A stretch of DNA of 64,000 bases. Origin: Roseivivax sediminis. GTDB taxonomy: Bacteria > Pseudomonadota > Alphaproteobacteria > Rhodobacterales > Rhodobacteraceae. Position 1 is the first letter of the stretch. Each line of letters opens with the position of its first letter. A program made the translations under genes and the position numbers. The stretch lies in assembly GCF_900112685.1 (NCBI RefSeq), contig NZ_FOMS01000008.1, positions 1 to 64,000 on the forward strand. The letters are read 5' to 3'. Shown piece by piece: positions 1 to 9,006 of this stretch. The notes below the pieces were generated by a model. That model did no database searches, had not been told where the DNA came from, and saw nothing but the letters and a program-made list of their open reading frames with translations.

Positions 1-267
1 GGTCCAGTCGAGGCCGACCAGGCGGAGCAGGCTCTCCACGAACCCGGTCGTCTGCCGGAGGGCCATACCGAAGAGGACTTTCATCGTCAGGCACGTCTGG
101 ATCGCGGCATCGCTATACTGCGGCTGCCTGCCTTGCTTGCCGGTCGGTGGCGGCACCCAGACCATGTCGGGATCGAACCAGATCGTCAGGGAGCCACGCT
201 GCTTCAGCGCTTCGTTGTAGGCCGGCCAGTTCCTGGTCTTGTAGCTCGGCGGCGTAGGTCTGCTCAT
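1..267 (-). CDS. IS5-family transposase, N-terminal part (cut by window edge)
   Basis: The first 89 codons of a transposase read leftwards off the window edge from an ATG at 267. The protein begins MSRPTPPSYKTRNWPAYNEA and continues through a GSLTIWFDP stretch, GKQGRQPQYSDAAIQ and CLTMKVLFGMALRQTTGFVE. This is the usual N-terminus of the IS5-group transposases (DUF4096/DDE type) found in many alphaproteobacteria. The DDE catalytic part lies outside the window, so it cannot be told whether the copy is intact. It is the only insertion-sequence coding region recognised here and marks the left boundary of the catabolic island. Confidence 0.8.
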   Translation of the reverse strand, partial: MSRPTPPSYKTRNWPAYNEALKQRGSLTIWFDPDMVWVPPPTGKQGRQPQYSDAAIQTCLTMKVLFGMALRQTTGFVESLLRLVGLDWT

Positions 268-286
268 GCAGACCAGCTACCACGCT

Positions 287-305
287 GGATTCACGAGATG
301 AATCC
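287..305. repeat. Short palindrome, probable end of the IS5-type element
   Basis: GGATTCA and TGAATCC form a perfect 7-bp inverted repeat around a 5-bp centre, 20 bp upstream of the transposase start. IS5-type elements carry their terminal inverted repeat just outside the transposase gene, so this is probably the element's 5' end. The partner end and target duplication are outside the window, so this is inferred from position. Confidence 0.4.
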
Positions 306-691
306 CTCACCCCGCCTTTGCCCAACAAAGCCGATGTCGGTGGGAAAATATCCGGCTGAGAGTTGCTTCAATCTTCCGCAGCCGCTTTCGCAAGACCGCC
401 GCAAGGCGTCCTCAGGCCCTACTCGGCCGGGCCGCTCCGAAGTCGCCGCAAATTCGGAGGCGGCAGCAGCGGTCGCGAGCGATTGTGGACAAGCGATGCC
501 AAGGGATCAGGTAGCCGAAAGCTCCGTTTGTGCGGGCAACATCGCCGAGACCAAGCCGACAACGATCGGCAAAGACGCCCCCCCCTTCGCCGATCTGCTT
601 GAGCTGTTGTTCGGCCTTGAACCGGCGCCACCACGTAGCGCGCCGGCCCTCTCGCTCGGGGCACTCCGGCAGGGGCGGCGGCGACAACGCG
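306..691. other. Non-coding stretch between the IS end and gcdH
   Basis: These 386 bases lie between the insertion-sequence end and the stop codon of gcdH. Open frames exist on both strands, but their translations are arginine- and proline-rich, share no recognisable motif and lack ribosome-binding sites. A run of eight C residues lies near 580. It may include decayed mobile DNA, but no family could be recognised. Confidence 0.5.
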
Positions 692-1921
692 TCAGAAGAA
701 CGCCTGCAGCCCCGTCTGCGCGCGCCCGAGGATCAGCGCGTGCACGTCGTGAGTGCCCTCGTAGGTGTTCACCGTCTCGAGGTTGACCATGTGGCGGATC
801 ACCTGGAACTCGCCCGAGATGCCGTTGCCGCCGTGCATGTCCCGCGACATCCGCGCGATGTCGAGCGCCTTGCCGCAATTGTTGCGCTTGAGGATGGAGA
901 TCATCTCGGGCGCGGCCTTGGCCTCGTCCATCAGGCGGCCGACGCGCAGGCAGCCCTGAAGGCCGAGCGCGATCTCGGTCTGCATATCGGCAAGTTTCTT
1001 CTGGAAAAGCTGCGTCTGCGCGATCGGCCGGCCGAACTGCTTGCGGTCGAGCCCGTAGCCCCGCGCCGCCTGCCAACAATACTCTGCCGCGCCCAGAACG
1101 CCCCAGGAAATGCCGTAGCGCGCGCGGTTGAGGCAGCCGAACGGCCCCTTGAGGCCCTGCACGTTGGGCAGGAGCGCATCCTCCCCGACCTCGACGCCGT
1201 CCATCACGATCTCGCCGGTGACGGAGGCGCGCAAGCTCAGCTTGTTGCCGATCTTCGGCGCCGACAGACCCTTCATGCCCTTTTCCAGCACGAAGCCGCG
1301 GATCTTGCCCTCGTGCGCGTCGGACTTCGCCCAGACGACGAAGACATCCGCGATGGGCGAGTTGGAGATCCACATCTTGGAGCCGGAGATCCGGTAGCCG
1401 CCATCGGTCTTCTCCGCCCGCGTCTTCATCGCGGCGGGGTCCGACCCGGCATCGGGCTCGGTCAGGCCGAAACAGCCGATCCATTCGCCGCTGGCGAGCT
1501 TAGGCAGGTACTTCTGCCGCTGCTCTTCCGACCCGTAGGCGTAGATCGGGTAGATCACCAGGCTCGACTGCACCGACATCATCGACCGGTAGCCCGAGTC
1601 CACGCGCTCGATCTCGCGCGCGACGAGGCCGTAGGTCACGTAGGACGACCCGAGCCCGCCGTATTCCTCGGGCAGGGTCACGCCGAGAAGGCCCATCTCG
1701 CCCATCTCGGGGAAGATCTCGGGCGCGACGGTTTCCTCTTCGAAGGCGTCGCTGACGCGGGTCTGCAGGTTTTCCTGCGCGAAGGTGCGCGCGCTCTCGG
1801 CGATCATGCGCTCGTCTTCATCGAGTTGATCGGTCAGCCGGAACGGGTCCTGCCAGTCGAAGGGGCCGAGGTTGGGGGCGTCCTTGTCGCGCAGGGTCGG
1901 GGTCTGGCTCATCTCGTTCAT
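692..1921 (-). CDS. gcdH: Glutaryl-CoA dehydrogenase
   Basis: FAD enzyme that oxidises and decarboxylates glutaryl-CoA to crotonyl-CoA, the usual exit from lysine, tryptophan and CoA-linked aromatic degradation. The 409-residue protein has the acyl-CoA dehydrogenase fold, with [12 protein letters not shown] and [18 protein letters not shown] in the FAD/substrate region. It ends with [19 protein letters not shown], the glutaryl-CoA dehydrogenase signature that carries the catalytic Glu (E388). The ATG at 1921 was chosen because AGGAGG lies 8 bp upstream; the open frame itself extends further. It is divergent from a LysR regulator. In this setting it would take the glutaryl-CoA expected from anthraniloyl-CoA ring breakdown. 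Confidence 0.95.
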   Translation of the reverse strand: MNEMSQTPTLRDKDAPNLGPFDWQDPFRLTDQLDEDERMIAESARTFAQENLQTRVSDAFEEETVAPEIFPEMGEMGLLGVTLPEEYGGLGSSYVTYGLVAREIERVDSGYRSMMSVQSSLVIYPIYAYGSEEQRQKYLPKLASGEWIGCFGLTEPDAGSDPAAMKTRAEKTDGGYRISGSKMWISNSPIADVFVVWAKSDAHEGKIRGFVLEKGMKGLSAPKIGNKLSLRASVTGEIVMDGVEVGEDALLPNVQGLKGPFGCLNRARYGISWGVLGAAEYCWQAARGYGLDRKQFGRPIAQTQLFQKKLADMQTEIALGLQGCLRVGRLMDEAKAAPEMISILKRNNCGKALDIARMSRDMHGGNGISGEFQVIRHMVNLETVNTYEGTHDVHALILGRAQTGLQAFF

Positions 1922-1996
1922 GTCGGGTCCTCCTGGATTTGCGCGCAGCATACCTTGCGCCGGGCGCATGAAAAATCGACAATTGCGCAAGAATGC
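1922..1996. promoter_or_regulatory. Divergent gcdH/LysR control region with three TTGCGC hexamers
   Basis: The 75-bp gap between divergent gcdH and the LysR gene holds TTGCGC at 1939, 1955 and 1983. The last lies within the perfect palindrome TTGCGCAA (1983-1990). LysR regulators usually bind palindromic sites in such divergent gaps and control both genes, so this is the probable operator. The binding itself is inferred. Confidence 0.5.
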
Positions 1997-2926
1997 ATGA
2001 GGAAACCGCAAGTGACGACGCTCTCCCGTCGCACCATCCCGCCGCTTGGCGCGCTGCGCGCGCTCGAAGCGCTCGACCGGCTGGGATCGGCCACCGCCGT
2101 CGCGGAGGAGCTCGACCTCAGCCAGAGCGCGGTCAGCCGGCAGATCCGCACGCTGGAGGACACGCTCGGCGTGCCGCTGGTGCGGCGCGAGAAGCGACGG
2201 CTGGAGCTGCTGCCGGCGGCGCGGGACTATGCCCAGACGGTGCGCGGTGCGCTCGACCGAATCGCGCAGGCGTCGCTGGCGCTGCGGCTGCCGGAACGGG
2301 CGGGCAGCCTCGATCTGGCGATGCTGCCGACCTTCGGGATGCACTGGCTGGTGCCGCGCCTGCCGGATTTCGCCCGCCGGCACCCGGACGTGACCGTGAA
2401 CCTCGCCACCCGCATCCGGCCCTGCGACTTCGCCGCCGATCCCTTCGATGCGGCGATCGAGTTCGGCGGGGCGGAGCCGCGCCCCGGCACGCGCCGCCTG
2501 CGCCTGCGGCCCGAACGCATGCTGCCGGTCTGCGCCCCGGATCTGCTGCCGGGCGGGCCGGCGAGCCCCGCCGCGCTTACCGACTTGCCGCTTCTTCACA
2601 TGGAGACGCGGCCGGCCTCCTGGCGCGACTGGTTCGCGGCGCAGGGCGTCAGCGCGCCGGGCCAGGCCGGGACCACGTTCGATCAGTTCGTCGCCATGCG
2701 CGAGGGCGCGCAGGCGGGACTGGGCGTGGCGCTGCTCCCTGATTACCTGGTGGAGACGGAGCTTGCGACGGGCCGGCTGGTGCGCGCGGCGAATGCGGCG
2801 CCGGTGACGCTCGGCGCCTATCACCTCGTCTGGCCGGCGGAGCGGGCCGAGAGCCGGGCGCTCAGGCAGTTCCGAGACTGGATCGCGACAGAGGCGGAGG
2901 CGGAGGACGACCCGCTACCGCGCTAG
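1997..2926 (+). CDS. LysR-family transcriptional regulator (GcvA-like), probable gcdH regulator
   Basis: A 309-residue LysR protein. Its winged helix-turn-helix at residues 12-70 includes the typical helix-turn-helix stretch [20 protein letters not shown]. The periplasmic-binding-like effector domain follows from about residue 100. The style ([15 protein letters not shown] at the N-terminus) resembles the GcvA subgroup, which often sits beside glutaryl-CoA dehydrogenase genes. The ATG at 1997 is preferred because the helix-turn-helix begins soon after it. Its TAG stop interlocks with the stop of convergent kynU in the tetranucleotide CTAG (2923-2926). Control of gcdH is inferred from the divergent arrangement. 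Confidence 0.85.
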   Translation: MRKPQVTTLSRRTIPPLGALRALEALDRLGSATAVAEELDLSQSAVSRQIRTLEDTLGVPLVRREKRRLELLPAARDYAQTVRGALDRIAQASLALRLPERAGSLDLAMLPTFGMHWLVPRLPDFARRHPDVTVNLATRIRPCDFAADPFDAAIEFGGAEPRPGTRRLRLRPERMLPVCAPDLLPGGPASPAALTDLPLLHMETRPASWRDWFAAQGVSAPGQAGTTFDQFVAMREGAQAGLGVALLPDYLVETELATGRLVRAANAAPVTLGAYHLVWPAERAESRALRQFRDWIATEAEAEDDPLPR

Positions 2927-4134
2927 GTCACCGCCGACCGTGCCTGGTACTTCGCATCGCGCCAGAGTTCCTGCGACAGGACCTCTTCCAGCACGTCGAC
3001 CGCGGCGCTCACGTCCCCGGAATCGAGGTAAAGCGGCGTGAAGCCGAAGCGCATGATGTCGGGCGCGCGGAAATCGCCGATCACGCCCCGGTCGATCAGT
3101 GCCTGCATCGCGGCGTAGCCTTCGGCGAAGCGGAACGACACCTGGCTGCCGCGCTGGCCCGGATCGCGCGGGCTGGCGAGGGACAGCTGCGGGCAGCGCG
3201 CCTCCACCTCCTCGATGAACTGCTCCATCAGGGCGACGGCGGCGGCGCGCACGTCGGTCATCGACACCCCGTCCCAGACGCGCAGCGCCTCTTCCAGAGC
3301 GGTCATCTGGATCACCGGCGGGGTGCCGACGCGCATCCGCTCGATCCCGCCGGCGGGCCGGTAGTCGAGGTCGAAGGCGAAGGGCGCGCCGTGGCCCATC
3401 CAGCCCTGAAGCGCGGGCCGCGCCCCGTCCGCGAGGTCGGGCCGGACATAGATGAAGGCCGGCGCGCCGGGTCCGCCGTTGAGGTACTTGTAGGTGCAGC
3501 CGACCGCGAATTCGCAGCCCGATCCGCCCAGGTCCACCGGCACGGCGCCGGCGCTGTGCGCGAGATCCCAGATCATCACCGCGCCCGCGTCCTGCGCCGT
3601 TCGGGTGATCGCGTCCATGTCGTGGCGCCGGCCGGTGCGGTAGTCGACCTCGGTCAGCATCACCGCCGCGACATCCTCGTCGATGGCGCCCGCCGCCTCT
3701 TCGGGCGCGACGACGCGCAGCTCGTGGCCCTGGCCCAGCGTCTCAAGAAGGCCGCGCGCCATGTAGAGGTCGGTGGGAAAGTTGCCGCTGTCCGACAGCA
3801 CGACCCGGCGGCCGGGGCGCATCGCCAGCGCGGCGGCGAGCGCCTGGTAGACCTTGATCGACAGCGTGTCGCCCATCACCACCGAACTTTCGGGCGCGCC
3901 GATCAGCGCGCCGACACGGTCGCCCACGCGGCCGGGCTGGGTGAACCAGTCGGCCTGGTTCCAGCCGCGGATGAGCATCTCGCCCCACTCGCCGGAGATC
4001 ATCTCCTGCGTGCGCGCGGGCACGGATTTCGGCAGCGGCCCCAGAGAATTGCCGTCGAGGTAGATCACCCCCTCCGGCAGATCGAACAGATCCTTGCGGG
4101 TGACGGAGGTCGGGGCGTGGCTGGTATCGGGCAT
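2923..4134 (-). CDS. kynU: Kynureninase
   Basis: PLP-dependent hydrolase that splits L-kynurenine into anthranilate and L-alanine. The 403-residue length is usual for the family. Visible signatures are YLDGNSLGPLP near residue 25, the PLP-binding WDLAHSAGA (189-197) and CTYKYLNGGPGAPAF, whose Lys216 is the Schiff-base lysine. It follows kynA with one base between the kynA stop and this ATG (TGAGATG), so the two are probably translationally coupled. The anthranilate it makes feeds the CoA ligase at 48197. Its stop codon interlocks with that of the convergent LysR gene. Confidence 0.95.
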   Translation of the reverse strand: MPDTSHAPTSVTRKDLFDLPEGVIYLDGNSLGPLPKSVPARTQEMISGEWGEMLIRGWNQADWFTQPGRVGDRVGALIGAPESSVVMGDTLSIKVYQALAAALAMRPGRRVVLSDSGNFPTDLYMARGLLETLGQGHELRVVAPEEAAGAIDEDVAAVMLTEVDYRTGRRHDMDAITRTAQDAGAVMIWDLAHSAGAVPVDLGGSGCEFAVGCTYKYLNGGPGAPAFIYVRPDLADGARPALQGWMGHGAPFAFDLDYRPAGGIERMRVGTPPVIQMTALEEALRVWDGVSMTDVRAAAVALMEQFIEEVEARCPQLSLASPRDPGQRGSQVSFRFAEGYAAMQALIDRGVIGDFRAPDIMRFGFTPLYLDSGDVSAAVDVLEEVLSQELWRDAKYQARSAVT

Positions 4135-4135
4135 C

Positions 4136-4969
4136 TCAGAGTCCTCCGCGGACGCTCCAGAGTTCGGGGAACAGTTCGACGTCGAGCATCTTGCGCAGGT
4201 AGTTCACGCCGCTCGTCCCGCCTGTGCCGCGCTTGAAGCCGATCACGCGCTCCACCGTGGTGACGTGGTTGAAGCGCCAGCGGCGGAAGTAATCCTCGAG
4301 GTCGACCAGCTTCTCGGCCAGTTCGTAGAGGTTCCAGAACCGCGCGGTGTCGGCATAGACCTCGTGCCAGGCGGCCTCGATGCCTTCGTCGCGGGCGTGC
4401 GGCGCGCGCATCCGGTAGGCGGCGGGATCGAAGCGGTGGCCCGTAGCCTCACTCAGCCGGTCGAGCGTGACGTGATAGAGCGAGGGGCGCGACAACTCCG
4501 CCTCCAGCATCGCGTGGAGTTCGGGGCGGTGTTCGTGCACGCGCATCAGGTTCTCGTTGCGATTGCCGAGCGCGTATTCGATCAGCCGGTACTGGTGCGA
4601 CTGGAAGCCCGACGACCGGCCGAGGCTTTCGCGGAACGTGGTATAATCCGACGGGGTCATCGTGCGCAGCACGTCCCAAGACGAATTGAGCTGATCGAAG
4701 ATTCGAGCGACCCGCGACAGCACCTTGAAGGACGGCTGCAGGGCCCCGGCGCAGATGGCCGAGCGCGCGGCGCCGATCTCGTGCAGGACCAGTTTCATCC
4801 ACAGCTCGGAGGTCTGGTGCTGGATGATGAACAGCATCTCGTCATGCGCGTCCGAAAGCGGCGCCTGCGCGGTCAGGATCGCGTCCGTGCGCAGATAGTC
4901 GCCGTAGCTCATGTCGCGCGCGAAGGACATCTGCGCGCCATCGCCGGCGGGATCGTAGGCATCGGACAT
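4136..4969 (-). CDS. kynA: Tryptophan 2,3-dioxygenase
   Basis: Heme enzyme that opens the indole ring of L-tryptophan to give N-formylkynurenine. The 277-residue protein carries [14 protein letters not shown] (48-61, active-site His51), YTTFRESLG (substrate-carboxylate Arg113), [13 protein letters not shown] (heme-ligand His235) and the GTGGTSG loop (248-254). The ATG at 4969 was chosen over an in-frame ATG 21 codons upstream: it matches family length and has GAAGGGG about 8 bp upstream. First gene of a kynA-kynU pair. A perfect inverted repeat lies 57-86 bp upstream (5026-5055). The formamidase step is supplied by the hydrolase at 44696. Confidence 0.95.
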   Translation of the reverse strand: MSDAYDPAGDGAQMSFARDMSYGDYLRTDAILTAQAPLSDAHDEMLFIIQHQTSELWMKLVLHEIGAARSAICAGALQPSFKVLSRVARIFDQLNSSWDVLRTMTPSDYTTFRESLGRSSGFQSHQYRLIEYALGNRNENLMRVHEHRPELHAMLEAELSRPSLYHVTLDRLSEATGHRFDPAAYRMRAPHARDEGIEAAWHEVYADTARFWNLYELAEKLVDLEDYFRRWRFNHVTTVERVIGFKRGTGGTSGVNYLRKMLDVELFPELWSVRGGL

Positions 4970-5025
4970 CGCAAGCCCCTTCGCGTCTGCCAAAGGCAGA
5001 AGCAGCGTAGGCCCGGCCGGGTTTT

Positions 5026-5055
5026 GCTTCAAGTATAAAATTTCAGGCTTGAAGC
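5026..5055. promoter_or_regulatory. Palindromic operator upstream of kynA (TTCAAG-N14-CTTGAA)
   Basis: GCTTCAAG (5026-5033) and CTTGAAGC (5048-5055) are perfect 8-bp inverted arms around an AT-rich 14-bp centre, in otherwise very GC-rich DNA. The same TTCAAG-N14-CTTGAA layout recurs at 34843 and, with small changes, at 45598 and 56017. It is probably a repressor site covering the kynA promoter. The binder is inferred to be the MarR protein encoded at 45690. Confidence 0.65.
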
Positions 5056-5098
5056 TTTGGGGCCGGCCGCCGGGAGAGGGAGCGGCGACCGGTCCGGA

Positions 5099-6727
5099 TC
5101 AAGCCTCACCGGCGGTGGTGAAGGACCTGATCGTCTGCAGCGCGCCGTCCAGCGCCTCGCCTTGGGGAGCCTTGAGCGCCGCGGTGATCAGGCGCGCGGT
5201 CCAGTCGGCGGCGTCATCGCGCCCTTCGACCAGCGTCGCGCCCGACATGACCTTGTCGAACTTGGCAAGGCCGCGCGCGTGCGTGTCGCTGTAGCCCTTG
5301 ATCAGCCGGCGGATCTTCAGCGTCTCGGTCGCGTGGGCATAATCCGTGTCGAGCCGACCGAGCGCGGTGTCGAGCCACGTCTCGATATGCGCCATCTCCC
5401 GGCCGTGGCGCAGCATGCCGCGCCGCCGCTTGCGCAGGCCCGCCACGACGTAGAGCATCGCGAACCCCGCGAGCCGGTCCGTGCGCAGCCGCCGCCCCCG
5501 GTTGATCGCCCGGTCGAGCGCGGAGACAAGGTGCGGCCGCGCCTCCACCCACGCGCCGAGGCGGGCGGGCATGACGCTGATCGCCTCTTCCGCGCGGGGG
5601 TGCATGTACTCGGTGACGTGAACGAGCGTGCCGTCCGGCGCGCGCATCTCGTCGTTGATCCGCTCGAACCTTCCCTTTCGGGTCTTGAGGTCGGCAACGC
5701 GCGGGATGTCGTCATAGGCCATCGCCGTGGCGAGGTACTTCGCCGCGTTCGCGGTGAAGTCGAAGCCCTGCGCCTCGCCCCCCGCTGCGCGGTCGCGCGC
5801 CAGGATCGCGTCGAGCCGGTCGAGGTATTCGCGGCCGTAGGCGACGTCCTGGTAATCCACCAGCTTGCGCAGGCCGGCCTGGGCCAGCGGCACGACCGGT
5901 TCCGGCAGTGCCTTGGCGCGGTCGGTCAGGGCCTCCCATTCGCTCAGCATCGCGTCCGGCCCGACCATGCGCTCGGGGTCCGCGTCCTCGTGGACCGGCG
6001 TGGCGGCCGGGGGCAGGACACCGCCCGGCTCCGGCGCGGCCTCGGTCAGCTCCGTCGTGGTGGGCGTGCGGCCGGCCGCGGCGGCCTCGCGCGCCGCCTC
6101 GAACGCGGCGAGGGAGGCATCGACGCCCCGGCCCGAGGCGCGGATCGTCTCGCGGTAGGTCTCGGCGGGGAAGGGCAGCGTGCCCGACCCGGCAAGCGCG
6201 CCGAAGAGGCTGGCGGAGATCACCGAGCCCGCATCGCGCGCCATCGCCTCCATGTCGAAGGCGACGAACTTCGCGGCGCTTTCCTCGGCCGCTTTCGCCA
6301 CCGCGCGGCTGTCGGCCAGACCGGTGCCCGGCACGATCTTCTCGCTGACGGCCAGGGCGCGATGCGACGAGGCGATGAGCGTGGTGCGGTCCGGCGTGAC
6401 GAAGCCGCGCATGATCGCCCGGCCCGCCTCCATCATCTCTGCGGCGATGAGGATGTCGACATCGCCCTCGGCGGGCGCGAGCGCGAAGACCGGCTGGCGG
6501 TCGCTCTCGGGCAGCATCTCCACGTAGTAGATCGTGGCGCCGGTGCGCTGCGCGACCCCGGCGACGGAGGTCGCCTGCGCGGCGTAGCCGTTGCGCTCCG
6601 CGAGGTCGATGATCCAGTTGGTCAGGACGCCCCCGCCCTGGCCGCCGACCGCCATGACGGCGAGCTTGAGGACCTGTCCCAGCCGCGGATCGGGCGATTT
6701 CGCATCGAGCGTGACGGCCTGGTTCAT
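5099..6727 (-). CDS. iorB: Indolepyruvate:ferredoxin oxidoreductase, beta (gamma-domain) subunit with C-terminal extension
   Basis: Partner of IorA in the oxidative decarboxylation of aryl-2-oxoacids to aryl-acyl-CoA with ferredoxin as acceptor. Residues 20-200 form the pyruvate-ferredoxin-oxidoreductase gamma domain, including VMAVGGQGGGVLTNWIIDLA and the TSVAGVAQRTGATIYYVEML stretch. The roughly 330-residue remainder corresponds to the DUF6537-type extension seen in bacterial single-chain versions; archaeal IorB is only about 200 residues. The start overlaps the iorA stop as ATGA. The true substrate could be indolepyruvate, phenylpyruvate or, given the locus, 2-aminophenylglyoxylate (isatinate); this is inference. 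Confidence 0.88.
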   Translation of the reverse strand: MNQAVTLDAKSPDPRLGQVLKLAVMAVGGQGGGVLTNWIIDLAERNGYAAQATSVAGVAQRTGATIYYVEMLPESDRQPVFALAPAEGDVDILIAAEMMEAGRAIMRGFVTPDRTTLIASSHRALAVSEKIVPGTGLADSRAVAKAAEESAAKFVAFDMEAMARDAGSVISASLFGALAGSGTLPFPAETYRETIRASGRGVDASLAAFEAAREAAAAGRTPTTTELTEAAPEPGGVLPPAATPVHEDADPERMVGPDAMLSEWEALTDRAKALPEPVVPLAQAGLRKLVDYQDVAYGREYLDRLDAILARDRAAGGEAQGFDFTANAAKYLATAMAYDDIPRVADLKTRKGRFERINDEMRAPDGTLVHVTEYMHPRAEEAISVMPARLGAWVEARPHLVSALDRAINRGRRLRTDRLAGFAMLYVVAGLRKRRRGMLRHGREMAHIETWLDTALGRLDTDYAHATETLKIRRLIKGYSDTHARGLAKFDKVMSGATLVEGRDDAADWTARLITAALKAPQGEALDGALQTIRSFTTAGEA

Positions 6728-8868
6728 CGCACCGCCTCCCGCGCGAGCCGCTTGCCGGCGCGGCGCTCCTGCAGCCAGTCGATCGCGCGGCGCTGCCAGC
6801 GGGCCATGCGCGTCTCCATCGGTTTGGGGTTATGGACGAGGTCGGCCTGATAGAACGACGGGCAGAGGATGGCGGCATCCGCCACCTCGCCGCAATTGCC
6901 GCAGCCGACGCAGGACTGGTCGATATGCGCGATGGGATCGTCGCGCAGCGGATCGTCCGGCATCTTGAGCGTCAGCGAGGGGCAGCCCGACAGCCGCATG
7001 CAGGCGTGATCGCCGGTGCAGACCTCTTCGTCGACGCCGAACTTGGGCCGCTCGACGCGCCGTCCCTCCTTGATCGCCTTGGCCAGCAGCGGCTTTTCGC
7101 GGCGTTGACGGTTGAGCATGCATTCCGACGACGCGACGATGACCTTCGGCCCCTCGTGGTCCGTGGTCAGCGCCTCGCGCAGCGTCTCGCGCATCTTGTT
7201 CACGTCGTAGGTGCGGTCGATCTGCCGGACCCATTTGACGCCGACGCCCTTCACCGCCTCGGTGATCGGGTTCTGGGTCGCCTTGGTCTTGTTGTTCGCA
7301 CGCGACGACAGGATGTCCTGCCCGCCGGTCGCGGCGGAGTAGTAGTTGTCCACGACGATGGTCACGCCGTCGGACTTGTTGAACACCGCGTTGCCGATGG
7401 AGGACGACAGCCCGTTGTGCCAGAACCCGCCGTCCCCGATGATCGAGATCGGGCGCTTTTCTCCGCCGCCGTCGAACGCGGCGTTGGAGGCCGGGCCGAG
7501 GCCGTAGCCCATGGTCGTGCCACCGATCTCGAACGGCGGCATGATCGAAAAGAGGTGGCAGCCGATATCGGCCGACACCTGGTGCGGTCCGGTCTCTTCC
7601 TCCACCAGCTTCATCGCGGCGAAGATCGGCCGTTCGGGGCAGCCGGTGCAAAAACCGGGCGGACGGCCGGGCACCACTTCGGAGAGGTCCGGCACCGGGC
7701 CGGGACGGTTCGGCGCGCGGGCGCGGTCGGGCATCGTATCGCCCGCGTACTTGGCGAGGAACGCCTCCAGCCCGTCGAGCATGACCTGCCCGGTATATTC
7801 GCCCGCCATCGGCAGAACGTCCTTGCCCGCGACCTTCACGCCGTGCCCGGCCTTGTGCAGGATCGAACGGAGCGATTGTTCGATATGGTCGGGCTGGCCT
7901 TCCTCCACGATCAGCACGGCGTCCTTGCCTTCGCAGAAGGCCAGGAACTCGTCGTCGACCAGCGGGTAGGTCACGTTCAGGCAGTAAAGCGGGATCTCGG
8001 TGTCGCCGTAGACGTCCGCGAGGCCGAGGCGCTGCAGCGCGCGGATCACGCCGTTATACATGCCGCCCTGAAGGACGATGCCGACCTTGCCCTGCTCGGG
8101 TCCGAAGAACTCGTTGAGCTTGTTGTCCTTGATGTAGTCGACGGCGGCGGGCCAGCGCACCTCGATCTTCTGCTTCTCGTGCTGGAAGGAGGCGGGCGGC
8201 AGGACGATCCGGCTGGTGTCGCGTTGCGGGCTCGACAGTGCCTCACGCACCGTGAGTGGCGGGGGCACGTTGTCCTTGGCCTCGAATGCACCGTGGACGT
8301 GGCAGCAGCGGATGCGAAGCTGCAGCATGACCGGCGTGTTCGATGCCTCCGACAGCTCGAAGCCCTGGCGTACCGCGTCGGTGATCGACGGCAGGTTCGG
8401 GCGCGGATCGAGAAGCCAGATCTGCGACTTCATCGCGAAGGCGTGGCTCCGCTCCTGCATGATCGAGGAGCCTTCGCCGTAATCCTCCCCGACGATGATG
8501 AGCGCGCCGCCGTTCACCCCGCCCGAGGCGAGGTTGGCGAGCGCGTCGGACGCGACATTGGTGCCGACGGTCGACTTGAAGGTGACGGCCCCGCGGATCG
8601 GGTAATGCACGCTGGCCGCCAGCATCGCGGCGGCGGCGGCTTCGGAGGCGTTGGCCTCGAAACGGATGCCAAGCTCGCCCATCAGCTCTTCGGCATCGGC
8701 GAGCACGTCCATCAGATGGCTGATCGGTGCGCCCTGATAGCCGCCGACATAGCCCACGCCGTTTTCCAGAAGCGCCTTGGTGATGGCGAGGATGCCCTCG
8801 CCGCGAAAGGTCTCGCCCGCGCCGATGCGCAGCTGCTCCACCTCTTTCTTGAACGATCTCTCAGCCAT
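6724..8868 (-). CDS. iorA: Indolepyruvate:ferredoxin oxidoreductase, alpha subunit
   Basis: Catalytic TPP- and FeS-containing subunit, 714 residues. The N-terminal part is the pyrimidine-binding domain (GVGYVGGYQGAPISHLMDVL). The TPP domain carries CTGCPERPIFAAMK and GDGGFWHNG followed by VVDNYYSAATGGQ. The C-terminus has a ferredoxin-like segment with CVGCGNC and a further Cys in ILCPSF. The ATG at 8868 was chosen because GGGAGGG lies just upstream; ten extra in-frame codons precede it. Operon with iorB (ATGA overlap). A TTTGCA-N8-TGCAAA inverted repeat lies about 40 bp upstream of the start. Confidence 0.9.
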   Translation of the reverse strand: MAERSFKKEVEQLRIGAGETFRGEGILAITKALLENGVGYVGGYQGAPISHLMDVLADAEELMGELGIRFEANASEAAAAAMLAASVHYPIRGAVTFKSTVGTNVASDALANLASGGVNGGALIIVGEDYGEGSSIMQERSHAFAMKSQIWLLDPRPNLPSITDAVRQGFELSEASNTPVMLQLRIRCCHVHGAFEAKDNVPPPLTVREALSSPQRDTSRIVLPPASFQHEKQKIEVRWPAAVDYIKDNKLNEFFGPEQGKVGIVLQGGMYNGVIRALQRLGLADVYGDTEIPLYCLNVTYPLVDDEFLAFCEGKDAVLIVEEGQPDHIEQSLRSILHKAGHGVKVAGKDVLPMAGEYTGQVMLDGLEAFLAKYAGDTMPDRARAPNRPGPVPDLSEVVPGRPPGFCTGCPERPIFAAMKLVEEETGPHQVSADIGCHLFSIMPPFEIGGTTMGYGLGPASNAAFDGGGEKRPISIIGDGGFWHNGLSSSIGNAVFNKSDGVTIVVDNYYSAATGGQDILSSRANNKTKATQNPITEAVKGVGVKWVRQIDRTYDVNKMRETLREALTTDHEGPKVIVASSECMLNRQRREKPLLAKAIKEGRRVERPKFGVDEEVCTGDHACMRLSGCPSLTLKMPDDPLRDDPIAHIDQSCVGCGNCGEVADAAILCPSFYQADLVHNPKPMETRMARWQRRAIDWLQERRAGKRLAREAVR

Positions 8869-8906
8869 AGTGTGCCCTCCCATCCGGGGTTTGGGCATTT
8901 ATATCC

Positions 8907-8927
8907 ATTTGCATAGATTTTTGCAAA
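8907..8927. promoter_or_regulatory. Inverted repeat TTTGCA-N8-TGCAAA upstream of iorA
   Basis: The AT-rich stretch upstream of iorA holds ATTTGCAT (8907-8914). TTTGCA (8908-8913) and TGCAAA (8922-8927) form an inverted pair. The octamer recurs as ATGCAAAT at 8978 and 10462, the latter upstream of the cyclase at 9616. It is a plausible operator for the adjacent MarR regulator. The binding is inferred. Confidence 0.45.
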
Positions 8928-8940
8928 GGTGGAGATTGCA

Positions 8941-8971
8941 GGCACTGCGGAAATTCCCGGCACTGCGGAAA
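8941..8971. repeat. Direct repeat of GGCACTGCGGAAA
   Basis: Two identical 13-base copies (8941-8953 and 8959-8971), 18 bp apart, lie between the MarR gene and iorA. The role is unknown. The position upstream of the iorAB start suggests a regulatory or slippage-derived origin. Confidence 0.6.
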
Positions 8972-9006
8972 CAGCCAATGCAAATGGCGTGATCGGCGCG
9001 CAGCGC

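Noticed and set aside
306-691. Several short open frames between the IS and gcdH
   Set aside because: No motif, no ribosome-binding site and frames on both strands overlap. No transposase signature could be recognised.
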